A DNA stretch of 64,000 bases from Trichormus sp. M33_DOE_039 (GCA_015296085.1 DVDT01000069.1:1-64000); one strand, 5' to 3'. Positions 45,533 to 55,619 are shown, counted from the stretch's first letter. Made by a program: numbers and translations. The notes: a model not told the origin generated them from the letters alone.

Positions 45533-45754
45533 CCTAATATTTAGAGAGGTTTTGTTTTTGTGTTTGCTAAGTTATCAGTTGATTTATTGGCAACTTTTAT
45601 TAAAGCAAAGACAAACTCACTATATTTTTGGGAATTTGTATTGCTTTTAAGCTGTATTTATTCTTACTAATTTATATCACAACTCTGTGATCTCTCTAAA
45701 AAACATTCCTTGAAGTATAGATGAAAATTATGTAATCACAATATTTTCATCAGC

Positions 45755-47104
45755 TTATTTGTTATTAATTTGAGAGACAGGTGTGATCTGGTCAACAAAC
45801 AATGCTTGACGCAAAACCTTCAGGTATTGCTGAGAGATAACTTTAGGTGTAAAGTGAGATCTCATATACTGGCGACCTGCTGTACCCATCCGCTCCCCTA
45901 ATTGCTGGTCGCGATTGAGTAAGCGAATAAATTGCGCCAGTCCATGACCATCACCATTATCAAATGTAGCTCCACATTCGGCTTCTGCAATTAACTGTCT
46001 CATGTATGAATAAGGAGAACAAATTACCCCTATTGGTCTTCCCGCCGCTAAAGCTGAGTAAAGTTTACTAGGCACAACTAAACTTTCACTGGATGGGTCA
46101 ATACTCACTAAAGATAAATCACAAGCCGTAAGCGAATAGGGCAGAACTTCCTTATCTTGATAAGGTAAAAAGGTGAAATTTCTTAATCCTAGTTGATTAA
46201 CTTCCTTAATTAATTCTTCACGTTTTGCACCACCACCAATACACACAAATTGTACTGGTTCATGCTGCAGTTCTATGGCAGCTTTCAACATGGTATCGAT
46301 GTCGTGACAACGACCCATATTGCCAGAGTAAAGTACCGTATATTTATTAACTAAATCATACTTCCATGCAAACCAGTTTTCTTGTTTGGCAATTGGTACA
46401 ATCAATTCAGGGTTAGCCCAACTGTGAATTACAGAAATTTTATGCTCTACTTGTGGGCAGTTTGCTACAACTTTCTGTTTCATGGCTGGGCTAAGAACAA
46501 CGATTCCTTTTGCATTTAACCATACTCGTTTATTCATTGCCTGCCAGAGTCGCACTACCCAGTTATGTTTGGAAACAACTCCTAGCGCAATCGCAATGTC
46601 AGGATAGAGATCATATATTATGCAGACATAGGGTAATTTGAATAGCAGATTAGCCAGATATCCCACAAACGGCAGAAATGGTGGGGCTGTAGTTACCAAT
46701 AATATGTTGTTACGCTGCCACGCTCTTAGCAAATAGAGTAAAGCACGCAAGGTATATAAGATTCCATTGACTGCTTTACCACGAATTCTTCCTGGCCAAA
46801 GTTGGGCAGTTCGCGATCTTTGAATTTTAACTCTCTCACCAATTTCAAAACATGGCGCGGTCTGAGAACTAAAAGCATACCCAGGCTGACTTGTAAAAAC
46901 CTCGACATTGACACCTTGTTGACCCAACTGTTTTACGAGTTCCTCAATCAATTGCCCCGTAGCAGCATAGTCTGGGGGAAAAAACTGAGTAACTACAGAC
47001 AAGTTAATTGGGTGTTGAGCTTTTAAAGCATGCTCAGATGTATCTTCAGAAGAAATAGAAATGGATTGCGATAACTTTTGATTAATCCATTCGTTGAGCT
47101 TCAT
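45755..47104 (-). CDS. WcaI-like glycosyltransferase family 4
   Basis: This 449-residue protein has about 30 extra polar N-terminal residues before the GT4 core INLSVVTQFFPPDYAATGQL. It continues with GVNVEVFTSQPGYAF, YTVLYSGNMGRCHDIDTMLKA and the SKLYSALAAGRPIGVI region, as in WcaI/colanic-acid-type transferases. A hydrophobic section around residue 140-165 (LVTTAPPFLPFVGYLANLLF) is typical of this subgroup. It is the first minus-strand gene after the scar region and lies 222 bp before the zinc-ribbon-like gene, so it may have its own promoter. Confidence 0.9.
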   Translation of the reverse strand: MKLNEWINQKLSQSISISSEDTSEHALKAQHPINLSVVTQFFPPDYAATGQLIEELVKQLGQQGVNVEVFTSQPGYAFSSQTAPCFEIGERVKIQRSRTAQLWPGRIRGKAVNGILYTLRALLYLLRAWQRNNILLVTTAPPFLPFVGYLANLLFKLPYVCIIYDLYPDIAIALGVVSKHNWVVRLWQAMNKRVWLNAKGIVVLSPAMKQKVVANCPQVEHKISVIHSWANPELIVPIAKQENWFAWKYDLVNKYTVLYSGNMGRCHDIDTMLKAAIELQHEPVQFVCIGGGAKREELIKEVNQLGLRNFTFLPYQDKEVLPYSLTACDLSLVSIDPSSESLVVPSKLYSALAAGRPIGVICSPYSYMRQLIAEAECGATFDNGDGHGLAQFIRLLNRDQQLGERMGTAGRQYMRSHFTPKVISQQYLKVLRQALFVDQITPVSQINNK

Positions 47105-47290
47105 CGATGTATCCTAGAACTATAAATCTGGTTGAATATATCACCGAACTACTCAAGCCCTCATTAATTTGTTATGCGTAAATTTATACTTTGCTGTACG
47201 CAAAGATTTGTATGTGATTTGATCAACTAAAATTTGTAGTTAACTTAGTCTTCACATAATTTTTCAAAACAGGGAACCACAGTAGTACAA

Positions 47291-47369
47291 TCTAAATACT
47301 GTACTGACTCCAAAAACAGACACACTAGTAAAATCTAAATACTGTACTGACTCCAAAAACAGACACACT
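47291..47369. repeat. Tandem direct repeat, 43-bp period, two copies
   Basis: A 36-base block that starts TCTAAATACTGTACTGACTC at 47291 is repeated exactly from 47334 to 47369. The seven bases between the copies (AGTAAAA) give a period of 43. Only two copies are present. The block contains the palindromic core AGTAC/GTACT-like bases. It lies about 190 bp above the GT4 start, possibly in its promoter. Confidence 0.85.
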
Positions 47370-47840
47370 CTAAATCTGCTATATTTTCAATCACGTCAAA
47401 CCATACACAAAAACTTAAAATTTTGGTTTTTCGATAGCTTACTACTTGATTTTAAGTAGTAAAAATGTCGTACTATGTTATGACTAGCTATCGTAAATTG
47501 TGTGATTTTCAATGGCAGTCCTAAGTAATTTTGCTGCTTAAATTTATCATATTTCACTTGATTTTTATATTCAATTGGTTTTACTACTTAAGTCACATAA
47601 GCATTTTTACGGTGATAGATTTTTAACAAAATCAAGCATACCATGTTTTCCATTAGACAAGTATTCTTTATTGAAAATTCATTTTCATACAATATCTCTC
47701 AACCAAGTCTTTACAAAAAGCTCCTGTGCAGATCTCTCAATTTTGAAATTAATCACCTTTGTGGGCATCCTAGCTAGGAATGATGTCACCACTAAAGAGG
47801 ATGACAGTAAATAAGCTTTTACATCTACAATCTGCATATA

Positions 47841-48172
47841 ATAGAAGCGCAACAGTTTATACCGTTTCATCAAAATACTTCTGATACACTTCTTAACCAA
47901 TTATGTATTGATGTAGCGATCGCTTCAAATCAACCATTAGAAATTATTTCTACTCCAATGGTACACAGTGGCGCGCAATACCCCTATCCTAAAGCTATTA
48001 CTGCTACCGCTCACAAGATTGCCCGGATTTTTACAAACTTTGGATAATTGGAGAAGATTACCCTGATCCTGGTATGGATTATTACGAGCAACGTTATCGT
48101 AAGCCAATGGTTAATAATCTCTACAAAAAAGCCCAGGCTTTTGGTTTTGAGTTGATTCCTCAGTCCTCATAA
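47841..48172 (+). pseudogene. Frameshifted remnant of a transposase C-terminus (IS110-like, tentative)
   Basis: One frame reads from about 47841 to TAA at 48045-48047 (QLCIDVAIASNQPLEI, YPKAITATAHKIARIF). The +1 frame continues it to TAA at 48170-48172 (YKLWIIGEDYPDPG, DYYEQRYRKPMVNNLYKKAQ, FGFELIPQSS). The two join smoothly at a T-run near 48027-48032, so a single-base loss explains the break. The pattern AHKIAR, then YYEQRY, then a basic helix and LGFELIP-like end is the sort I know from C-termini of IS110-type DEDD transposases. No start, no catalytic part and no inverted repeats are seen. Confidence 0.45.
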
Positions 48173-48405
48173 AATACGGTTTCTTAGGAGAGGGATAAAG
48201 TAAAGCTCACAAATACAATTTATCTTCTCTCAACATGTACTAAAACAATCTAGTTTTTCTGGATATTGTATATTTAGCTACAGAAAACAGTGAGGTTGCT
48301 TTTATTTTTACCACCGGACTCAGTGGATACTATTAGTTAATACTATTAGTTAAAATTGAAATTTAATAGACATCTCAAAATTTAATCGCCAAGTATAAAT
48401 AGTAT

Positions 48406-50589
48406 ATGGATAATCATTCTTACAAAGCAGCAAATTCCAACCATAGTAATAACTCTGCACAGTCTTTTTTTCAAAATCAGCCCGTTCCTGAGAATGAGGC
48501 GCAAGGCGAGGAATGGAACTATCAAGAATTTCTACTCCTTCTACAGCGCAGAATGGTAGTCATTATAGGCATAGCTACTACCATAATGATAGGTGTAGTT
48601 ATTAACTTGATATTAAATCCCAAGCCGCAACAATATGAAAGCAGCTTTCAGATGCTCGTTGAACCTGTGACTGACGACACTAAAGTAGTTGATATTGTCA
48701 AAGATTCCAGAGATACTAACTCATCTAATCAATCTACATTAGATTATCAGACCCAGATTCTAGTTCTCAAAAGTCCTGAACTAATAGCAGAAAGCATCAA
48801 GGAATTACAGTCAGCTTACCCATACATCAACTATAACTATTTAAGAAAATCCCTCAATATTGTTCGCATAGGAGAAACAAAGATTATACAAGTCAGCTAT
48901 CGTAGTCAAGATCCAGTAGAAACTAAAGCTGTACTAGATAAAATTGCTCAAGATTATTTACAGTACAGTCAGGTAAGACGGCAAACTAGGTTACGTCAAG
49001 GCATTAAATTTATTGAAGATCAACTAGATCCTCTACAAAATCGAGTAGATAATATCCAAAAGCAATTGCAAGTTTTCCAGCAAAATTATAAATTTAATAG
49101 CCCAGAATCTCTCGCAGAACAAATTGCTGGACAGACTACTCAATTAGCTGAACAAAAGCAACAACTCGAATTACAGCTAGCACAAGCCCGCGCCAATTAT
49201 AACTTCTTACAAAGCGAAGAGGGAAAAAAGACAGTGCTAGATAGTTATCCTGTGTATCAGTCCTTAAATACTGAACTACGCCAATTAGATATTCAAATTG
49301 CCACTGCATTAACTCTTTTACAAGATGTAAACCCCAACATCATTACATTAAGGGAGAAACGAGCTAGTCTTGTACCATTAATCCTGAAAGAATCGGAGCG
49401 ATATATCCAGACAAAGAGAGCAGAAGCAGCGTCTCAAATTAAGTCTTTAGAGATTAACAATCAAGGATTAATCAAAAGCCAACAAATATTGGAAAAACAA
49501 CGCCAGCAGTTACCCGTCATATCAAAACAGTATAAGGAGATTCAACGCCAATTACAAATTGCAACCGACAGTCTGAATCGTTTCCTATCTACCCGCGAAA
49601 ATCTGCAAATCCAAATATCCCAGACAGAAATGGGGTGGCAGTTAATTCAGTCACCTAGCCAGCCAACATATCCTGTGGTTTCTTCAAGTATTATCAGTGA
49701 TGTAATACAAGGGTTGGCTATCAGCATATCCTTGGGTATCGGTGCTGCTTTACTCATGGAGAAACTTGACCATACTTACCGTAATACCCGTACTATCAAA
49801 GAGAAAGTCAAAATTCCTTTGTTGGGAAGTATTCCCTTTGAAAAGGAACTACTAATTGTTCAACCTCAAACTATCAAACCACAAAGCCCCATCCTGAAAA
49901 TCTCAGAGTCACTTCCCGAAACTATTAGCGGAGTAAACACTGTAGTAGAACAAGACTATAGCAACTATTCCACAAAATTCTTAGAAGCCTTACGAGTGCT
50001 TTATACAAATATTCAATTGCTCACTTCCGATCGCCAAATTCGCTCAATTACTATAAGTTCAGCCATGCCAGGTGATGGTAAATCTACGGTGGCTTTTTAT
50101 CTAGCTCAAATAGCTACAGCTATGGGGCAAAGAGTATTGCTTGTAGATGCTGATCTTCGTCGACCCAATATTCACACCTTATCAAATCTCAATAACTTAT
50201 GGGGATTGAGCAGTTTAATTACTGCTAATTTGCCAATTGAAGAAGTAATAAGACAAGTCCCTGCGATGAAGGCATTATCTATTGTTACGTCTGGGCCTAT
50301 ACCACCTGATTCAACCAAACTGCTGTCATCAGAAAAAATGAAGAGGTTGATGGCAGATTTCCATAATACCTTTGACTTAGTTATTTATGATACTCCCCCC
50401 ATAGTTGGGCTGGCTGATACTAACTTGATAGCACCTCAAACAGATGGGCTTTTAATGGTAGTGAAGATTGATAAAACAGCACGTTCTGTATTTGAGAGAG
50501 CCATCGCTGATCTCAAATTTGCTCCTATTAACGTTTTAGGAATAGTTGCTAACGGAGAAAAAAGTAACTTCAATAGTTATTACTACTGA
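48406..50589 (+). CDS. Polysaccharide biosynthesis tyrosine autokinase (Wzz/Wzc, BY-kinase)
   Basis: This 727-residue protein has a polar N-terminus, a membrane helix at about 49-68 (MVVIIGIATTIMIGVVINLI), a periplasmic Wzz-like chain-length domain with long coiled coils (about 70-420), a second membrane helix (about 425-450) and a cytoplasmic BY-kinase domain (about 525-720). The kinase has Walker A AMPGDGKST with Lys559, Walker A' LLVDADLRRP and Walker B-like VIYDTPP. The C-terminus NSYYY (Tyr725-727) is the likely autophosphorylation tail. Such kinases control Wzy-type polymer length and export. It diverges from the GT4 gene at 45755 across the scar region. Confidence 0.94.
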   Translation: MDNHSYKAANSNHSNNSAQSFFQNQPVPENEAQGEEWNYQEFLLLLQRRMVVIIGIATTIMIGVVINLILNPKPQQYESSFQMLVEPVTDDTKVVDIVKDSRDTNSSNQSTLDYQTQILVLKSPELIAESIKELQSAYPYINYNYLRKSLNIVRIGETKIIQVSYRSQDPVETKAVLDKIAQDYLQYSQVRRQTRLRQGIKFIEDQLDPLQNRVDNIQKQLQVFQQNYKFNSPESLAEQIAGQTTQLAEQKQQLELQLAQARANYNFLQSEEGKKTVLDSYPVYQSLNTELRQLDIQIATALTLLQDVNPNIITLREKRASLVPLILKESERYIQTKRAEAASQIKSLEINNQGLIKSQQILEKQRQQLPVISKQYKEIQRQLQIATDSLNRFLSTRENLQIQISQTEMGWQLIQSPSQPTYPVVSSSIISDVIQGLAISISLGIGAALLMEKLDHTYRNTRTIKEKVKIPLLGSIPFEKELLIVQPQTIKPQSPILKISESLPETISGVNTVVEQDYSNYSTKFLEALRVLYTNIQLLTSDRQIRSITISSAMPGDGKSTVAFYLAQIATAMGQRVLLVDADLRRPNIHTLSNLNNLWGLSSLITANLPIEEVIRQVPAMKALSIVTSGPIPPDSTKLLSSEKMKRLMADFHNTFDLVIYDTPPIVGLADTNLIAPQTDGLLMVVKIDKTARSVFERAIADLKFAPINVLGIVANGEKSNFNSYYY

Positions 50590-50684
50590 TATGGGATTCC
50601 TATTTGATTATTGAAAAATGCCGTACATCTGGAGGCATAAATAACGTCAGCTTTCAGAAGTAATTTTCTATCGAGATCAGGAAT

Positions 50685-51560
50685 TTATGCTTGACGCTGG
50701 GCAACACACATCAAAGACAATGCTGCTTCTGGTAAATCAGGATTGATACCTGATAATATCTGAGCTAGACGACACTTCCAACTTGACCGACCATACTTTC
50801 CCTTTAGCACTTCTGCTCCAACTGTATGATTGTGAGGATAGAGCCTAACTTTAAAGCCTAGTGGTTCTAGTACCTGATAGTAGAGTTCAGGTGTTACGCC
50901 ATCACCAGGTTTGTGATGAATCTCCGTTTCTAAACCCCAAAATTGCTCTTCATCCGTCGAGTGTCCACCCCTTTTTATTTGCCGATATATTGGTAAGCGG
51001 GCATTCCAAAATATCAGTCCTAAACCTCGAAATTGATATGCAGTCAGTTGAGGATCATGATCAGTAATTAACAATCCGCCAGGGCGAACTAGCCTAGCTG
51101 CTTCCTTTAATGTTTTTGCCATGTCATCGCAATGGTGTAAACAGGCGTTAGCCATAACAATGTCTGCAAAACCTGAAATCAATGGCAAATCTTGGGCATC
51201 TGCTAATACTGGGGTGTAACCAAGATGCTGAGACATTTTCAGCGCGCCATAAGATACATCTACACCGATTAATAAGCGAGGTTCACCACAATGTTCTTTT
51301 AAAGACGCATACAAATTACCAGGTCCACAACCTATATCCACAACAATTTTGTTATGCCAACTACCAATGACAGCAAGCCAAAGAGCTACAAATTTATCAT
51401 CTCTATGACAGGCTGCAAAATAATTTTTTGCCCATTCTGGATGACCAAAGTAATGGCTGTTTGCTTGGATAGCTGGTGTTACATTTATTATTTTGTTAAC
51501 AAAAATTCCTTCTTCACACCTATCAAAATTGTTTTTTAAAACCAAATATTCCTTGAACAT
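50685..51560 (-). CDS. Class I SAM-dependent methyltransferase
   Basis: From the ATG at 51560 (MFKEYLVLKNNFDRCEEG) the product is about 291 residues. The frame continues upstream to 51647, but the added residues are hydrophobic and unlike the paralogue. It has the SAM motif IVVDIGCGPGN, then LLIGVDVSYGALKMSQ, a DIVMANACLHHCDD motif IV region and LLITDHDPQLTAYQFRG. It is closely similar to the plus-strand gene at 53131, most of it alignable without gaps. Substrate unknown; a sugar or small molecule in polysaccharide or lipid modification is plausible from context. Confidence 0.88.
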   Translation of the reverse strand: MFKEYLVLKNNFDRCEEGIFVNKIINVTPAIQANSHYFGHPEWAKNYFAACHRDDKFVALWLAVIGSWHNKIVVDIGCGPGNLYASLKEHCGEPRLLIGVDVSYGALKMSQHLGYTPVLADAQDLPLISGFADIVMANACLHHCDDMAKTLKEAARLVRPGGLLITDHDPQLTAYQFRGLGLIFWNARLPIYRQIKRGGHSTDEEQFWGLETEIHHKPGDGVTPELYYQVLEPLGFKVRLYPHNHTVGAEVLKGKYGRSSWKCRLAQILSGINPDLPEAALSLMCVAQRQA

Positions 51561-52003
51561 CTTTTTAATACATGATTTTAATGTCAAAGATGACAAAAAT
51601 AACATACAGCAGAATTTTAAAAAAGTCAAAGCAACAAATTTAACCAAAAAAGTTCAAAAATATTTGTGATTTTCCCGACTTTCTTGTCTTCATATAAATC
51701 ACATAATTTGTATATTTAGCAACCATATCTACCTCTTGAGTGAGCAATAAATTTTTTGAATAGAGTAGAAATTAGTTTAGGTTTAATTAAATGAAATATG
51801 GTGTTTGTTCGGGAAACCCTTCTATTTCAAAACCTGTTAGCAATTAGTTATGGGATCACTTATTCCAGAAATAGTGAATGTAAACACCTAATGGAGAATG
51901 ATTAAAGGTAAATGTACTAATGGCGGTGTCATTTTAGTATTGACTTCTGGTGTGCCTATTTTTTCTACCTAACAGAAAAATAAGCACCCCCGAATTAAAT
52001 CGG
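51561..52003. terminator. Spacer with stem-loop after the oxygenase gene
   Basis: These 443 bp separate two minus-strand genes. At 51952-51987, 17 bp beyond the oxygenase stop, a stem is formed by GTGCCTATTTTTTC and GAAAAATAAGCAC with one mismatch and one bulge around a 9-base loop. It is a likely terminator, although no further T-run follows on the minus strand. The rest is AT-rich and should hold the methyltransferase promoter; no ORF is convincing. Confidence 0.5.
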
Positions 52004-52825
52004 CTATTTTTTATAAAAATGAGGTTTTTTAAGTTTATGCTTAAAAATTTTCCGCACCATATTGCGTAAAGTAGCATCTCCACGCAAGACCACATCTCGT
52101 AGTTGTTGTTCTGGGCGACCTCGGAAGGAGGTAACGTGATAATATTTTTCAGGTGTAGCGGGTTGTGGTGAGAAGTAATAGTTTGATATACAACAACGGC
52201 GACCATGATGATTAATAGGGCTGACTGAGTGCCAGGAAGTCCTATTTGTCACCATAATTACTAGTCGATTAAACTTACTGTGAATAGTTCTACAAGGCTG
52301 TTTTAAGCCTCGATCCCAAAGTTCCAAATTACCGCCATAATCTTCTTGCCAATCAGGAGTTACATAATACAGTAAATTCAAAACTCGATAGTTCTTAATA
52401 TCTTTATCATGGGAATTATCCAAGTGAGGATTTAAAAAGCAGCCATACTCCATCAAGCTAAAACCAGCAGCGTAGAGATATTCATCTGCCACTAATGTTT
52501 CAAATCCAGTGATATCTGCAATTAAACTTACTATTCTAGTATCCTGAAAAGCATAAATAATCTCTTCTAAAATAGGATTATATTTATTTAACTGAATCCC
52601 AACATATTTATGTTCTCTGATGTCTTTTAATGGCAATAATTCTTCTTTATTAGGGAAAGCTTTGTAAATTTCAATGACATCACTTTCATTCAATAAATCA
52701 TCAATATAGCAACTATTTATCCGGTCTTTAATAGCAAAATCATGCTTTAAGTTAGTTTGATAAGTGTCGAGCTTTTTTAAAATTTGCTCGGCATAATAAT
52801 TTCGTAGATCATTTTTGGATAACAT
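52004..52825 (-). CDS. 2-Oxoglutarate/Fe(II)-dependent oxygenase
   Basis: This 273-residue protein shows the double-stranded beta-helix metal site of the prolyl-hydroxylase-like group: HxD in NPHLDNSHD, the distal histidine in SWHSVSPI and the 2-oxoglutarate arginine in GRRCCISNYYFS. A YVTPDWQEDYGGNLELWD segment, common in 2OG-Fe(II) oxygenases, lies between. It hydroxylates or oxidises an unknown substrate. It lies between two inverted methyltransferase paralogues and diverges from the second across 305 bp, so the three genes probably act in one modification step series. Confidence 0.9.
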   Translation of the reverse strand: MLSKNDLRNYYAEQILKKLDTYQTNLKHDFAIKDRINSCYIDDLLNESDVIEIYKAFPNKEELLPLKDIREHKYVGIQLNKYNPILEEIIYAFQDTRIVSLIADITGFETLVADEYLYAAGFSLMEYGCFLNPHLDNSHDKDIKNYRVLNLLYYVTPDWQEDYGGNLELWDRGLKQPCRTIHSKFNRLVIMVTNRTSWHSVSPINHHGRRCCISNYYFSPQPATPEKYYHVTSFRGRPEQQLRDVVLRGDATLRNMVRKIFKHKLKKPHFYKK

Positions 52826-53130
52826 TTATAATTCATCCTGATTTTATCAATGCAAATACATTATTGTTGTGCTTTTAATCAAAAGAATAACCTCTGTATG
52901 CAGATTATGCAAAATTTTAAATCTTCAAATTTTGGTATTTTGGTTTATGAAATAATTAGAGTTTTCTGTGTTTTTTAGACAAACGCATACTTGTATAGAA
53001 AATGTCAACTCCAATTATACATAAAATTCTTGTTTATTTTCAATAAAGCCCCGTTAATTGCAAAAACAATTTGGTATATTCGTGTTGTTAACAGATAAAT
53101 TAAGTAAAGATACGGTTAAACGTATAGCTT
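52826..53130. promoter_or_regulatory. Divergent promoter region, oxygenase / methyltransferase
   Basis: This 305-bp very AT-rich spacer lies between two divergent start codons. It must carry both promoters. I see runs such as AAATTTTAAATCTTCAAATTTTGG but no operator that I can name, and no coding ORF. Confidence 0.45.
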
Positions 53131-54027
53131 ATGTTAAAACAAGCAACCAAAAATTATTTTCAATATTTTGCCCAACCACAGGAGATTGAGAGATGGGATG
53201 AAGATATTATTGTTTGCAAAATTTCCAACCTAACTCCAGCTATTCAAGCTAACAGTTACTATTTTGGGCATCCAGAATGGGGGCTAAATTACTTTGAAGC
53301 GTGCCACAGAGACGAGAAATTTGTTGAACTGTGGCGAGAAGTAATTGGTAGTTGGCATGACAAAATAGTTGTGGATATTGGTTGTGGCCCCGGCAACGTC
53401 TATGCTGCTCTGAAAGAGTTTTGTGGCGAACCAGAGTTGTTAGTTGGTGTAGATGTTTCTCTGGGTGCTTTGAAAATAGCTCACCAACTAGGATATACAG
53501 CAATTTTGGCAGACGCTCACAATATACCTTTGGTTTCTGGGTTTGCTGATATTGTTATGCTCAATGCGAGCTTACACCATTGTGATGATATGCCCAAGGT
53601 GTTACAGCAGGCTGCTAAGTTGGTAAGACCTGGTGGGTTGTTAATTACAGATCATGATCCGCAAAAAAGTGCCTATCAATTTAAAGGTTTAGGTTGGTTA
53701 TTATGGCAATTGCGGTTGCCAATTTATCGGTTGATGAAACGAGGTGGACATTCCACCACCGAAGAACAATCTTGGGGTTTAGCAACAGAAGTACATCACA
53801 AAGTTTGTGATGGTGTGACATCAGAAATGTTTTACGAAATGCTAGAACCTATGGGATTTGAAGTTAAGGTTTATCCCCATAACCATATGGTAGGTGCAGC
53901 AGCATTAAAAGGTGACTATGGTCAGCCTTTTTGGAAGTATCGCATAGCTCAGAAATTATCAGGTATAAACCCTAACTCTCCAGAGGCGGCATTATCGTTA
54001 ATGTGTGTTGCTACCCGTATAAATTGA
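53131..54027 (+). CDS. Class I SAM-dependent methyltransferase (paralogue)
   Basis: This 298-residue protein has the SAM motif IVVDIGCGPGN, VGVDVSLGALKIAHQLG, DIVMLNASLHHCDDMPK and LLITDHDPQKSAYQFKG. It is the plus-strand twin of the 50685-51560 gene; identical stretches include TPAIQANS, FGHPEW, PEAALSLMCVA and YPHNH. The C-terminal part after the SAM domain (HNHMVGAAALKGDYG) is also shared. The gene copies are inverted about the oxygenase gene. Substrate unknown. Confidence 0.88.
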   Translation: MLKQATKNYFQYFAQPQEIERWDEDIIVCKISNLTPAIQANSYYFGHPEWGLNYFEACHRDEKFVELWREVIGSWHDKIVVDIGCGPGNVYAALKEFCGEPELLVGVDVSLGALKIAHQLGYTAILADAHNIPLVSGFADIVMLNASLHHCDDMPKVLQQAAKLVRPGGLLITDHDPQKSAYQFKGLGWLLWQLRLPIYRLMKRGGHSTTEEQSWGLATEVHHKVCDGVTSEMFYEMLEPMGFEVKVYPHNHMVGAAALKGDYGQPFWKYRIAQKLSGINPNSPEAALSLMCVATRIN

Positions 54028-54058
54028 TCTTGATCAAATTATGGGTATGTCAGATTTG

Positions 54059-54886
54059 TCAATTGCTTTTGAAACTTTCTGCTTCAATCAAACGTATTGC
54101 TAGGATAGTTTCTGCCAAGACACGCTGAAATACATAATACCAACCACGCCAACCATCAAAAATCCAGCCTTCGAGAATTAAGCAGTAGATGAAGACCAAC
54201 CAAGGTGCTAAGATTTTTTGTCTGCGGATACGATCAACCCAATCTAGTTCATTTATGGGAGTTTCTAGGAGTTTTTTGGCTTCTAGCACTGTGTAGCGTT
54301 CTTGCGCCCATAACCAGCGACTAAAAGGTTTGCGATCGTCGTGGTAAATGTAAGCAGATAATACATCTGATTTACCAGTCAGTTGTAAAACTTGTGTGTG
54401 TCCGTCATCGATGTAAGTAGCTTTGCTTTTTTTAAATAAAACTTGGCGGGGAGGGAGGATTCGAGTGTTGCGGACAGGTTGACCAAACACACAATACTTG
54501 AACTTGACAAAGTAGCCGTCTATTTGTCCATCGACTGGTAAGGTGGCGATTTCAGAAATTAAATCATCCGTAACTACATAATCTGCATCCAGAGAGAGTA
54601 TCCAAGGGGATTGAACTTGTTCTAAACCATAGTTCCATTGTTTACCGTGGGTATCAAACTCACGCTGAAAAACATTGACTTGGGAATAGGATTGAAGAAT
54701 TTCCAGGGTTGTATCAGTACTATAGCTATCAATAACTATGATTTTTTTTGCCCAGGTCAGACACTCAAGTGTACGGCCAATATTGGGGGTTTCATTATAA
54801 GTCAGAATTAGGGGAGTGATTTGCTCTAACATGGATGTGCTTATGCCATCGGAGTTAGACCAATTCTGTGTAGTAGGTGTTTGCAT
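54059..54886 (-). CDS. Glycosyltransferase family 2 (WaaE-like)
   Basis: This 275-residue protein (or 257 from the ATG at 54832, MLEQITPLILTYNETPNIG) has TPLILTYNETPNIGRTLECL, IIVIDSYSTDTTLEIL, WNYGLEQVQSPWILSLDADY and a membrane-facing C-terminus with several tryptophans (WLVFIYCLILEGWIFDGWRG). The layout matches the KdtX/WaaE group of beta-glycosyltransferases, which add a sugar to lipid-linked cores. It is convergent with the second methyltransferase (32 bp). Confidence 0.9.
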   Translation of the reverse strand: MQTPTTQNWSNSDGISTSMLEQITPLILTYNETPNIGRTLECLTWAKKIIVIDSYSTDTTLEILQSYSQVNVFQREFDTHGKQWNYGLEQVQSPWILSLDADYVVTDDLISEIATLPVDGQIDGYFVKFKYCVFGQPVRNTRILPPRQVLFKKSKATYIDDGHTQVLQLTGKSDVLSAYIYHDDRKPFSRWLWAQERYTVLEAKKLLETPINELDWVDRIRRQKILAPWLVFIYCLILEGWIFDGWRGWYYVFQRVLAETILAIRLIEAESFKSN

Positions 54887-55619
54887 AAGAATTTAGATAG
54901 TTGATACAGTTGGCAGTTGGGTTTTTTATTGAATAGCGTACCTGTAACGTTTTTTGCTTGAGTGAGATAAATCTCATTGAGGTTGGAGGCTAGAATTTAA
55001 AGGTTAAAGCATACCTCATGTTATGAGCATCTTCTACAAGCTAGGGTTTGGGGATGTTTGCCCAATCGGATGATTCAGTGTAATCCATAAAATATGCTTA
55101 ATTTAACAGGTCGGCAACAAGATTAGGCGTTTGAGCATATGTATAAGCTAAATTTAGTAAATATTTATACTAAAAAGCAGGACAAATATAGTGTTTAGTA
55201 TCTTTTTTATCCTAAAAAAGATTTTACAGTGTTGTCTTAATTAAATAAAAGCTTAAGTGTTCAATCATGGGCTAAAACCACAATTGCTATTTATTGATTT
55301 ACACAAAATAGCATTACTCCTGTATAGTCAGCCATGCTTGAGTATAATTTTTATCACTGCTTCCTGTTGCTTACTGAGATTAAATGCTTAGGAGAGGCGA
55401 GATTATCGTTTTGGCAAAGCTTTTTGACGCTGGTATAAAGTCTAAGAATTTTTGTTGAGTTTTTCTTAGATATGTTGTAGCAAGAATTGTGTATACGGTT
55501 TTTAAAGCTATGATTTAGCCAAAAGTAATTTTTAATTTTGAGTATACTTTACTGGTCTGAGAGAAAGACTATATTTGTGGCGATCGCTATAGCTATAATT
55601 TAGTCTTTCTCACTTGTGA
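54887..55619. other. Intergenic region with a stem-loop near 55561-55611
   Basis: No coding ORF is visible in these 733 AT-rich bp. Near the right end, GAGAAAGACTA (55561-55571) is repeated in inverted form at 55601-55611. It begins 9 bp past the stop of the small membrane-protein gene on the minus strand, so it may be the terminator of that gene. The promoter of the 54059 gene lies at the left end. Confidence 0.5.

Larger units (their letters stand above)
47105..48405. other. 1.3-kb gene-poor region with insertion scars
   Basis: No intact gene is visible between the divergent GT4 and BY-kinase genes. Inside are a two-copy 43-bp tandem repeat and a frameshifted transposase-like remnant, annotated separately. 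Small ORFs at 47575-47814 (+) and 47685-47900 (-) overlap each other and show no family character. Promoters of both flanking genes should be at the two ends. Confidence 0.55.

Noticed and set aside
47291..47369. Possible CRISPR array
   Set aside because: Only two repeat copies with a 7-base gap; no spacers of uniform length and no cas genes nearby.
47575..47900. Two small overlapping ORFs (47575-47814 plus, 47685-47900 minus)
   Set aside because: They occupy the same AT-rich DNA on opposite strands, have no recognisable motif and no ribosome binding site that I can see.
51934..52206. 90-residue minus-strand ORF at the end of the oxygenase gene
   Set aside because: It overlaps the well-supported oxygenase frame and reads like an out-of-frame shadow.
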